Below are positions 55,060 through 64,000 of a stretch of 64,000 nt of DNA, piece by piece. The DNA comes from Neoceratodus forsteri (Eukaryota; Chordata; Ceratodontiformes; Ceratodontidae), in NCBI GenBank assembly GCA_016271365.2, contig CM057456.1, forward strand, positions 1,395,837,001 through 1,395,901,000, given 5' to 3'. Under the pieces are notes generated by a model, which was not told the origin of the DNA, did not search any database, and saw nothing but the letters and a program-made list of their open reading frames with translations. How positions within the stretch are numbered: the stretch's first letter is position 1; every line of letters begins with the position of its first letter. Made by a program: the position numbers and the translations under genes.

Positions 55060-57295
55060 AGAATCGAATCACACAAGGGTTAGGGTCCTGAACTTCAGGA
55101 GAGCAGATTTTAAGAAAATGGGAGAATGCCTCAGGGAAGCCCAGATGGGGATAGGAAAACTAGGGGGAGTCGAGGAAAGGTGGGCAAAAATAAGAGGGAA
55201 TTAGGCAAGCTACAAACCCCTGTGCAAGGCAGGTGAGCAAGGGCAAAAGAAAAAGGAGCCCATTATGGTTCTCTAAGGAAGTTGTAGAAAAAGTAAGAAA
55301 AAAAAAAGGGGGCATTTAGAACGTACAAAAAAAAAAAACAGAAAGGGAGGAGGATAGGGAGGCATACTAAGAGAAACAAAGGGAGGCAGGGAAGGCAGTT
55401 AGAAGCACAAAGGCACAGACAGAGGAAAGGGCTGCCAGGTCAGTGAGAAAGGGAGATAAAGCATCTGTTTTAGATACATAAATGAAAAAAGAAGGATGGA
55501 GGGGAATAGTAAGACTGAAAGGGGAAGGAGGGGGTCCAGTGTGGAAGAGGACCACCAAAAAGCGGATTTATTAAATAACTATTTCTGTTCAGTATTTAAA
55601 GAGGAAGGGAAGGAAACTGGCCAAGAGTAAAGGCAAGGGTATAAAGGGATGGGAAGTGGACACAAGACCATTTACAGAAGAAAGAGTGCTTAGGGAACTA
55701 TCAAAGATAAAAGTAGACAAAGCAATGGGGCCAGACGGGTTGCACCCCAGGATACTGAGGGAAGTGAAAGAGGAGCTAGTTACACCTCTGACAGCCCTTT
55801 TCAACATGTCATTAAAAACATGGGAGGTACTGGGAGACTGGAGGATGACAGATGTAGTCCCACTCCACAAAAGTGGAAATAAGGAGGAGGCAGGAAATTA
55901 CAGGCCAGTCAGCCTGTCGTCGGTGGCAGGCAAGGTAATGAAAACACTATTAAAAGAAACAATTGGGGAATACCTAGTTACCAATAACCTGCAGGATCAG
56001 AGGCAGCATGTGTTCACAGGGGGAGGTCATGCCAGACAAACCTGATCAAGTTCTTTGATTGGGTGACCAGGGAAGTGGATCATGGGGGAGCGGTAGACGT
56101 GGTCTGCCTTGATTTCAGGAAGGCCTTCTACACCGTTCCACATAGAAGGCTGTTAAACAAACTGGGAAGCCTAGGAGTAGGTCCTACGGTAGTAAAATAG
56201 GTGGAAGATTGGCTAGGCAATAGGAGTAAGAGGCTGGTAGTAAACGGCAGTCAATCCGGAGTAGGCAAAGTGACCAGTGGAGTACAACAGGGATCAGTAC
56301 TAGGGTTGGTCGTCTTCAGTGTCTTTATCAGTGACTTTGCAGAAGGGCTGGAAGGGAAAGTATGCCTGTTCACAGATGACATAAAACTCTGCAACAGAGT
56401 AGACACACTGGGAGGAGTGGAAAAAATCAGAAGTGATCTAGAAAAGTTGGAAGAATGTTCAAAGGTTTCGCACATGGGTTTTAACCCAAAGAAGTGCAAA
56501 ATACTGCACTTGGGGCATAAGAACCCAGGGGCAACATACCAACTGGGAGGAGATGTATTAACAGTATGCAGGGAAAGCAGGAAAGGCACCTGGGAGTGAT
56601 CATTTCTGATGACCTGAAGGTAGTGAAGCAGTGTGGCACTGCAGTAGGGAAGGCTGGAAAGATGCTGGTTTGCATAGGAAGGGGAATCACCAGCAGAAGG
56701 AGGGAGGTAATAATAATACCACTATACAGATCACTGGTTAGGCCACACATTGAGTACTGTGTACAGTTCTGGAGAACCCACCTCCGTAAAGACAGAGAGA
56801 GGGTGGAAGCAGTACAAAGTAGGGCAACCAAAATGGTGCATGGCCTGCATCAAAAGCCATATGGAGTAAGGCTCAAAGAACTTAATATGTACTCCCTGGA
56901 GGAAAGGAGGCAAAAGGAGGAGTATGACAGAGATATTTGGATACCTCATAGGCAAAAACAAGGTACAGGAGGGAAGCATTTTCCACAGAAAAAATCGCTC
57001 AAAGACAAGGTATCCTGCTATGAACTTTGAATGGGGGAGGCTCAGAGGAAATGTGAGGAAGTACTTCACGGAGAGAGTGGTGGACACATTGAACAGCTTA
57101 CCAGTGGAGGTGGTGGGGGCAGAAGTGGTTACAGGGTTCAAGAACGCATGGGATAGACACAGAGGGATCTTAGCAGTGGGGAGGGGGGACTGGAGACCTG
57201 AGTAGGGTCTGCTGTGACACTATAGGTAGGGAAAATAGGGCAGACTAGGTGGGCCATCGGGTTCTTATCTGCTGACAGATTCCATGTTTCCATGT
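55060..57295 (+). mobile_element. CR1-like LINE F, linker/RT to 3' end
   Basis: 5'-truncated in the endonuclease-RT linker (F-R-R-A-D-F-K-K-M near 55100). The RT motifs M-G-P-D-G-L-H-P-R-I-L (55727-55760), Y-R-P-V-S-L-S-S-V-A-G-K (about 55899-55934), a broken L-D-F-R-K-A-F-Y-T-V-P-H (56110-56145), Q-Q-G-S-V-L-G (56288-56308) and L-F-T-D-D-I-K-L-C (56368-56394) are present. The A of the catalytic A-D-D is T. The C-terminus and a 3' UTR ending GGTTCTTATCTGCTGACAG...TTTCCATG follow. Related to LINE A but clearly distinct. Confidence 0.88.
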
Positions 57296-58155
57296 AATTG
57301 GAGACAGTTGAGAGGTATGCTGAAAACATAATCTGGACAGGACAAGGAGGGGTGAATCTGCACAACACAGGAAAGAAAACAATAGATTCAAAAATAAACC
57401 AGGCCCGTGTATTACGGCAACAAAATAAATAAATGAATACATAAGAAGTCTGTTACTTTGCTAAATTTCTATCCTGAGGCTCGGACAACATCGAGAAAAC
57501 ACGTAAGATTCAGTTTCCTGTTATTCTATTTGTTATATGTAAATAATGTCCTCATACTAAAACACATGCAAACTTTACAGCCAATTTAATGTGATCAAAA
57601 TGGCATTAAAAAAGCCATAAATAGAAAAGAACATCAAAATCCAACGTGAGTGTACTGCTTAAAGCTATTCTTATTCAAACGATCAGTACCCTACAAATCC
57701 TTTTTTAACACCAACTCTGTTACAGCTGTTGAGTACTGGTCCTGAAACATGGGAATGCACTTGGAGGAAGTCAGCTGCAATTCCACTTTTACAGCCCACC
57801 AGAGACAAATTTATCACTGCAGCTCTGGGCTCGGGCACGTAGTTCCCATACCTCTCCACGACAGTATTAAAAGTTGTTTTAGGCAAAGTTTCCAACTATA
57901 CTGTTTATAACAAACAGAAATACCTTACTTTTCTGAGAATGACTCACATGTCATACCTAAAGGATTGCTCCAATGCTACAGTTTCTTACAGTTCTGACCA
58001 TCAGTAATTCTACCGAAACTGATGTAATAGGTGACTAAGGTGACATGTGACAGTAAAATGATCCCACTGGATTCATTCATTCAGAATGTTAAATAATATT
58101 TTCTGTGTACAACTACTGCATGTGTGTATTGTGCATTCATGGTCTACTGAGTAGT
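57296..58155. other. Unassigned spacer with one minus-strand frame
   Basis: A 70-codon minus-strand frame (57683-57895) gives E-R-Y-G-N-Y-V-P-E-P-R-A-A and G-C-K-S-G-I-A. I do not recognise it, and it has no neighbouring exon-like sequence. At the left edge is GGACAGTTGAGAGGTATGC-like text shared with 58875. Confidence 0.4.
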
Positions 58156-58510
58156 AGTGTCAGTATTCCCCAGTTCTTGTTTTGCAGACCTTTTAGAAAG
58201 GGAAATAACAGTAGTAGACATAGTGGACATAAAACTAACTAATAGACGTGTCGCAGGAAGATCTCATAACAAAATATTAGATGTAATGTGGGCAAATACA
58301 TCCAAAAGAGATAATTACTGTAGTATCAGATTGGCTAAACTGTGGAACACACTTCCACGAGAACTAATAGAAATAGATAACTTTAACGCCTTTAAAATAA
58401 AGTTAGTTGACTGGCTCCTGTCAACTACTTAAATTGGGAATAATTAGCCCGCAAATTGCAGGGGACAGTCTCGATGGGCCTTTGGCCTTCTTTTGTCCTG
58501 TTAAACCTGA
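58156..58510 (+). mobile_element. CR1-like LINE 3' end, another lineage
   Basis: The frame 58157-58432 has R-L-A-K-L-W-N-T-L-P-R-E-L-I-E and F-N-A-F-K-I-K-L-V-D-W-L, the terminal block of ORF2 in CR1-like LINEs. A UTR with GATGGGCCTTTGGCCTTCTT closes it. The sequence matches neither A, B nor E closely. Confidence 0.75.
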
Positions 58511-60740
58511 GTAACTCCCTGAATAGCTCTTTAGAAGTGGAGTACTGATGCAAGGAAGCTGCGACAGGGTATGTCCGCATCTTTTCAAAGGGGATAGGGA
58601 GAGGCAACTTTCCAGCTACAGACCATGCATTTTTGCTTAAAAAAAGTGGGTGCGTCAGTGCATACTACAGGACGAGCGCACCCGATTAGCTGCGAGTGTG
58701 CTCGCACAATGTCCGATGCTGACTGGCGTCTTCAACAAGGAAGCTGGAGTATGCAGCCACTGGACAAAACGCCAAGCACGCTGGTGCCCTTCAGATTCGT
58801 AACTTTGTGCAGGGCAATTGGGACTTCAGGACAGGGGGCTGAATTTGGAATTTCCTGGAAAAAAAAAAAACGGGACAGTTAAGAGGTATGCCCTGAGCTG
58901 CTCACTTGCTCTCCGTGTGCAATGTAGAAATGCAAACAAGCAAACATTGTTGGCTTTGCCAAATCTTGTGCTAATTGCTGATGTTGAACACAGCTGACAG
59001 AAGGGAAGAAGTTTCAACTTGCACCATATTCCTCCCAGATGCAGCAAAAAAAAACAAAGTAACGATGCACAAATGTTGACTGTGCAACTATAACAAAAGG
59101 GATGAAGCTTTGCAACTACCAACAAAAGCTGACACCGGCCAGGTCTTGTAGATAATTGGTGACATGACATATATTTTACTTATTTACATGTGTAACAACG
59201 TATTTCATATAAAAGATGCCTACAGTAAACCACAGATGTTTCACATCACAGTTCCTGAAACTGAATCCTTAGCTATCCTGGAAATGGGCAGCTGGTCTCT
59301 TAATAATTTCCAAGGTATGGTACAAGTTCAAATGGGGTTTGACAGGTTTTACAAAAAAATGCATAAAATTACATATCAGATGTCCTGCCCTCACGCCATT
59401 TAAAATGGCCATCATTAGTGCAGAATAATGCCAGTGGAATGAGAGGGGCTAGTAGCAGCCATGAGCAGCAGTATTATTTTCAATAGAAAAAGCCAGCCTT
59501 CCAGTTCCATCGTCAAGCTTGGTAACCCAGTTAGACCATACATTCATAACTTTACTTTCTTCGGCCTCTGTCTCTGTAGAAGCGATTGCTGGGAGCCCTG
59601 ATCAGGGCTCTAAGGTCTACTGTGTCAGCTGAATCTGGTGGGAGAGTCAGTACGGACCTGGAAGTGCACCTCCATGTCCTGTTGTTAGTTGCTGGTACTC
59701 CCAGTGGCACCTACTTGTTGGAGAAGGTGAGGGGGAAGAGAGAGACGGATGTGTGTATATGAATGGAATTGTAGGGTACTTCTAGCTAGCAGCAAGAAAC
59801 TACCTGAAGATGTACATTTTGTATGGCTTGTGTGTTTTACAGTAATTTGATGAACACCATCAGTAAGGGTCTCATTTTCCCCCAAACAGTAGGTCAGACC
59901 TGGTCAGTGTGGCCCATATTGAGATCCTGTTTTGGATGCATATGAAGCATAAAGAAAATATTTTTTACAGGAGGAATGCTTTGTAATTTAGCCTGCAAGT
60001 GCTGTGAGAAGACTGCAGTAGTCTTAGCTGGAGAGTCAGAATTTTAAATAAACCAAAATGCATGGTGTAGAGAAAAAGCCTAGCTTTCTTAGCCCAGGGG
60101 TATAATGCTATTGTGTAAAGCATCTGATGCACAGAACTGAAAACTCCATGTTAAACAATAGGACATCTGTACACTTAACTAAGGAGAAAGAGATCAGATG
60201 ATGTGCACTGCCCAGCAATATGGCGTGCCCCACCCCCAGCCTCTATAGGTAACTAGGAGACACAAGCGTATAATGTAGCACTGAAAACAAACTGCGAGGC
60301 CCATCAGGAACCTATCACACTGATGCACTACTTTGAAAAAAAAACACCTGCAACCTGCAGCAACTCTGTTCCTCCACACATCACATTGTCTAGATCCCTG
60401 CCCATTCCTCCTTGAAAACTAATGGACAGTTTCCCCCCTTCTGCAGAGCTAGAGATTACTGCTTCTGCCTCTAAGAATCTCCTCTTTAACTACTGACCAA
60501 ATCAGGTTACTTAGTCCAGTTGGAATTAGAAGTCTGAAGCACTCAGCAATGACAAACTAAATTATTTTGTTGAGTACCTTTTTAGACAAAGCCTTCCCAG
60601 AGCCCCTTACACGGTTACAAATAAAAATTCACATAAGCTGTATCAAAGGCAGAGCTACAATAACTAATAACTAGAGCTAATTGGTTACGCACACTGTGTG
60701 TGACACAGATACACACATTACATGCTGGTGGGGAGGGTAA
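58511..60740. other. Unassigned intergenic stretch
   Basis: About 2.2 kb with no recognised gene. Features seen: an A run at 58859-58870 followed by GGGACAGTTAAGAGGTATGC, and an A run near 60337-60346. Short frames only. Confidence 0.4.
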
Positions 60741-61260
60741 TTTTGGCAAAGGGGGTCATCAGGGAGTAATAACACCAAGGATGTTTAATAGTTTAGCCAG
60801 GAGCAGTCTACTGAGCTCATTTCCTGACGTATCCTGGGGAGGGTGCAAGTGAAGCAGAAACAGCAAAAGCAAATACGAATATAGTAAGGTTGTTAGTAGA
60901 TACATTGCGTACAGCACAGTAAAATAGCCATCAGTAATAGGTGTGCAAATGACAGAAGAACGGGGTGCAAATTGGCAACATGAAACTCAAGTAACAGTGA
61001 GCTTAAGTATGGGATACAAGTGTACAGTACAGTATGCAGTACTGATCAATAGCAGGTGTGCAATAACTGGCTTAAAAGCAGCACCGGAGTGAAAAGAATT
61101 AACCAGGCATAGTAACAGATTGCAATAAGTACAGAAGGAATCCAAACACAGGTGACTAATAACAGGAGTGGAAAAAGGGAATACGAACAGGGGTGCAAAA
61201 TGGCAGCAGAAAACTCAAGTACAGTAAGCTAAAGGGTATCAAATTGTGTGTTTACTCAGA
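60741..61260 (-). mobile_element. Family C-like LINE 3' UTR fragment
   Basis: AGCCAGGAGCAGTCTACTGAGC and CCTGGGGAGGGTGCAAGTG, followed by an A-rich tract with AAAATAGCCAT, ACAG repeats, match the 3' UTR of the family C copies at 15480 and 35430 in order. No coding part. Confidence 0.55.
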
Positions 61261-61289
61261 TGTCTTGTCATACCCAGATGAGCAATTTT

Positions 61290-61990
61290 ACATAGAAACA
61301 TAGACTCTGTCTGCAGAGAAGGACCATATAACCCCCCTAGTCTGCCCATTTCCCTACTTGGTTTGGCAATCTGTACTCTTATCTAGAATGCCTTTCTCCT
61401 GCTCTGCTGTACAGCAGGGTGCCCTTATGCTTATCCCATGCATTTTTGTATCCCCATACTGTTTTCGCCTACACCACCTCCGCTGGTAGGCTATTCCACG
61501 GATCCACTACCTTCTGTGAAAAAATACTTCCTAGCATTCCCCCTAAGCCTCCCTCCCTCCCTCTAGCCTCATGTTATGTCCCCATGTCCTTGTGCACTTT
61601 CTTCTCTAAAATATGCTCCCCTGCTGTACCCTGTTTATTCCTCTAAGGTATTTGAAAGTCTCGATCATATCCCTTCTCTCCCTTCTCTCTTCCAGTGAAC
61701 AGATGTTAAGTTCCTTGAGTCCTTCCTCATAAGGCTTGTGGAGCAGTGCATGTATAATTTTTGTTGCTCTTCTCTGGACTGCTTCCATTCTGTCTATGTC
61801 GCGGTCTCCAGAATTGGACACAGTATTTCAGATGAGGCCTCACCAGTGATCTATACAGTGGCATCACCACTTTGCACCTCCTACTGATTATGCCCCTTCC
61901 TATGCACCCCAGCATTCTGTTCGCTTTCCCCACTGCTTTTTCAGAGAGTTTTTCTTTCCTTTTTTCATGGCTATGTGTTTTCATCAGTTT
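61290..61990 (-). mobile_element. CR1-like LINE 3' end
   Basis: The left edge has CATAGAAACATAGACTCTG, the minus-strand form of the CR1 terminus. Minus-strand coding includes Y-R-S-L-V-R-P-H-L-K-Y-C-V-Q-F-W (about 61860-61812) and S-L-E-E-R-R-E-R-R-D-M-I-E-T-F-K-Y-L (about 61705-61650). 5'-truncated at about 61990. Confidence 0.85.
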
Positions 61991-62194
61991 TGCCTTGTTT
62001 TGGAAGTCGCAAACTGGGCGAGGAAGCAGTAACATCCCCACATCCCTGGGTCGCTACTAGAAATGAGCTTCAACTCGGTGCGCTCTTCCCAGTAACCAAT
62101 TTTCAAATAAATCCACAAATTAACCTTAGCAGTAGAACTAAAAGCAGTAGCCTTACTTTGGTCAAGATAAGCCTGCTAGTTTAGAAGCAGAAAA

Positions 62195-62710
62195 ATAAAG
62201 AAAAGTGGTGGACAGAAAAAGACCTGAACAGTCCATCTAGTCTGTCCCTAGATTCCCTACTTGGAGATACTCAAGTCTCCATCCTCCTTCCCCAGTCACC
62301 CCCCTCTTCACCACCACTTAGCATCCGATAACTCCTTTTATGTGTCCTACCTCCACTTGAATCCCACTGTTGTCTTTACCTAGACGACTTTGTTAGGAAA
62401 TTTGTGCAACCCATCCACCACCCTTTCCTTGAAGTAATGCTTCCTAATGTCCTTTTTGAACCTTCCCCTCTACAGCTTGAGCATATTGCCCCCTGCTGGA
62501 TGCACTGTTTCTTATCTGAACAGATATGCAGTGTCCACTCTGTTGAGCTTTTTCATGAACTTGTCTCTTGCCTTGTCACCCTCTCGCTTCTGTCCTCCAG
62601 TGAGTACTTGTTGAAACGTTTCAATCTCTTATCGTATGCCTTGCCCAGCTAATCATGGAGCATCTTCATAGCCCTTTGTTCTGCTTCACTTAGTTGTTTT
62701 TACAGTACGG
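62195..62710 (-). mobile_element. CR1-like LINE 3' fragment (second, divergent)
   Basis: The left edge matches a CR1 3' terminus (GACCTGAACAGTCCATCTAG, then CTGTCCC). The complement of the C-terminal coding part (for example CACCACCCTTTCCTTGAAGTA, 62416-62436) follows. Only decayed coding remains. Confidence 0.65.
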
Positions 62711-63479
62711 GAGATAGTTTTGGTTTGAAACTTTGACTACTGGATCTTGTATGGAAGACCAAAGTGCCTAAAGCAAAGCATGAAACTGCCAGGCCTAGCA
62801 GGAACTAATATCAGCACACCTCCATAACGAAGCCAGTTACTCCAGGAGATGTACTGTAGTTGTAGCTATTTTTGGTTTGGGACTCAGATTTCAGGAATTT
62901 GTTTTAAAACTGCAGTTCCCAGATTTAAGCAAGGAAGTTAAGGACCTTTTAAAGAGCCTCCAGTATCACTGGGAAACTTTGGAAAAAACATAATTGTTTT
63001 AGACAAATGTCAGTTCATATTTCACATGTTCTTCATAATTAGCTTCCTGATCTTATGTTATAACGTTACACGTTGTGATAAAAAAAGAGCGATTGCCCCT
63101 GGATGCCTAATTCCTTAGGTCCTAGGTTTCTCCAGGCAGAAGCCGGACATCATTTTACTTTGGGGTAAAATGCCAAAACTGACACTGTGGAAGCATAAAG
63201 TTTGGTCGACAGCGACAATGCCAACCTCCGCCACAGCGACGGCACAATACCGGCGCAGGTATTGTGCCGCCTGTTGTAAGGGTGTTTTCTGTGGGGGGCT
63301 GCACCCCCCCATGCAAGGAGCTCTGCCCTCTGCACTCCCCGGTCTTTAGGATTCCAACTCCAGGTCAGAGTTAGTCCGGGGAGAGGGCGGAACACTGGGG
63401 GAAGGCGAAACACAGAAAAAGGACCATTACTACAAATGTCGCCGTAATGGTCTTTTTTCCTGTTTTTCCGTCCGGGTGT
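62711..63479. other. Unassigned stretch with small palindromes
   Basis: Contains a 24-bp palindrome CACAATACC-GGCGCA-GGTATTGTG (63245-63268) and a hairpin AAGGACCATTA / TAATGGTCTTT (63419-63461). No gene seen. The GC-rich segment (63190-63480) may be the end of a DNA transposon. Confidence 0.5.
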
Positions 63480-63715
63480 TGACGAAAAGGGGTGCACCGG
63501 GACACTGTAGTGCAGCATGAGAGGGATGCTGCACTCCTGAAGTGCTGTCTTTCAGATGAGATGTTAAACCAAGGTCCTGTCTGCTTGTTCAGATGGATGT
63601 TAAAGATCCCACGGCACTTTTTGAAAAAGAAGGAATTTCCCCAGTGTCCTGGCCAAAGTTCCACCATTCATTAAAAACACCATCAGCAGCTTATCTGGTT
63701 TGATTTCAGTTGGTT
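63480..63715 (+). mobile_element. Widely dispersed vertebrate repeat
   Basis: CTTTCAGATGAGATGTTAAA followed by CCAAGGTCCTGTCTGC, a TTAAAGATCCCACGGCACTT block and CCAGTGTCCTGGCCAAA is a motif string I know from many fish and amphibian genome repeats (usually CTTTCGGATGAGACGTTAAA). I am unsure of the family name. It is not a gene: the short frames are incidental. Confidence 0.65.
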
Positions 63716-64000
63716 ACCATCTGAATCTCCCCCCTCCCCTGGGACAAGGCTGGAAATAGGCAGAATAGTCTAGCCCTCCTTTTCTGGCCAACAAAAGTTA
63801 AATAAATTGATAAAATCATTTGTCTGCTAGAAATCTGGGAGCCATATTTGGAAGGGCTACAGCCTGTAGTTCAAGGGGGCAGTGCAACTGGCCACACCCC
63901 CATTCAGCCTATCTAAGGGCTGCTCTCCTCACTCCACACACAAGCATTTTTTCCTCATAGCCAGAGGCTCTGTCCGTCCTCTCTTCGGGCCCCCTCTTTC
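63716..64000. other. Unassigned end of window
   Basis: No gene or repeat recognised. The last 150 bp are pyrimidine-rich. Confidence 0.4.

Overview
This is a vertebrate nuclear genome segment with no host gene that I can recognise. Almost everything that can be identified is transposable-element debris: DIRS-type tyrosine-recombinase retrotransposons, at least four non-LTR (LINE) lineages (CR1-like, a CR1-like lineage with an esterase ORF1, L2-like, and a Jockey-superfamily family called 'family C' here), a Tx1/L1-clade reverse-transcriptase scrap, a gag-like remnant, tRNA-derived CORE/MIR-like SINE pieces, and many palindromic (foldback) elements. The mix of DIRS, CR1, L2 and CORE-SINE suggests an amphibian (perhaps caecilian), another sarcopterygian or a non-avian reptile. 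The sequence alone does not decide between these. All long open frames overlap retrotransposon relics or simple repeats, and all the relics carry stops or frameshifts.

Layout. 1-4100: the 3' half of a DIRS element (RT YLDD box, RNase H, methyltransferase-like stretch, tyrosine recombinase, internal complementary region plus terminal repeat) abuts an older DIRS remnant and was probably inserted into it. 4200-9150: two CR1-like elements tail to tail, the second carrying a hairpin element and a family C fragment. 9160-9610: a second DIRS terminal structure. 11461-12240: a family C relic. 12383-18760: a nearly complete esterase-type CR1-like element on the minus strand, with two tandem 350-bp units in its 5' UTR. 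Its ORF1 is split by a family C LINE with a 6-bp target duplication, and removing that insertion restores the frame. 18898-19660: another LINE 3' end. 20090-24840: a nearly complete L2-like element on the plus strand, also with two tandem 5' units (233 bp).

24840-39000 is AT-rich and rich in foldbacks: palindromes at 29.6, 30.5, 31.8, 35.9 and 38.2-39.0 kb (the last about 750 bp long), plus TG/TA microsatellites and two family C copies (33.2-35.2 and 35.4-36.5 kb). 40147-40754 holds six 102-bp tandem units, each with a TATA-like core, upstream of a degenerate gag-like region (41.5-42.7 kb). 43639-46235 is a minus-strand L2 copy interrupted by a 472-bp retroposed insert with a 15-bp target duplication. 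It is followed by a Tx1/L1-like RT scrap. 47552-48868 is a composite repeat: a head block, 177-bp monomers and a palindrome, present twice with different monomer numbers. 49.8-62.7 kb holds CR1-like fragments in both orientations, one family C copy and one other LINE 3' end. 63480-63700 is a widely dispersed vertebrate repeat.

Nothing here works together as a pathway. The value of the window lies in the nested insertions, which date each other, in the tandem 5' UTR units of two unrelated LINEs, and in the palindrome and composite-repeat families, which I could not match to a named transposon.
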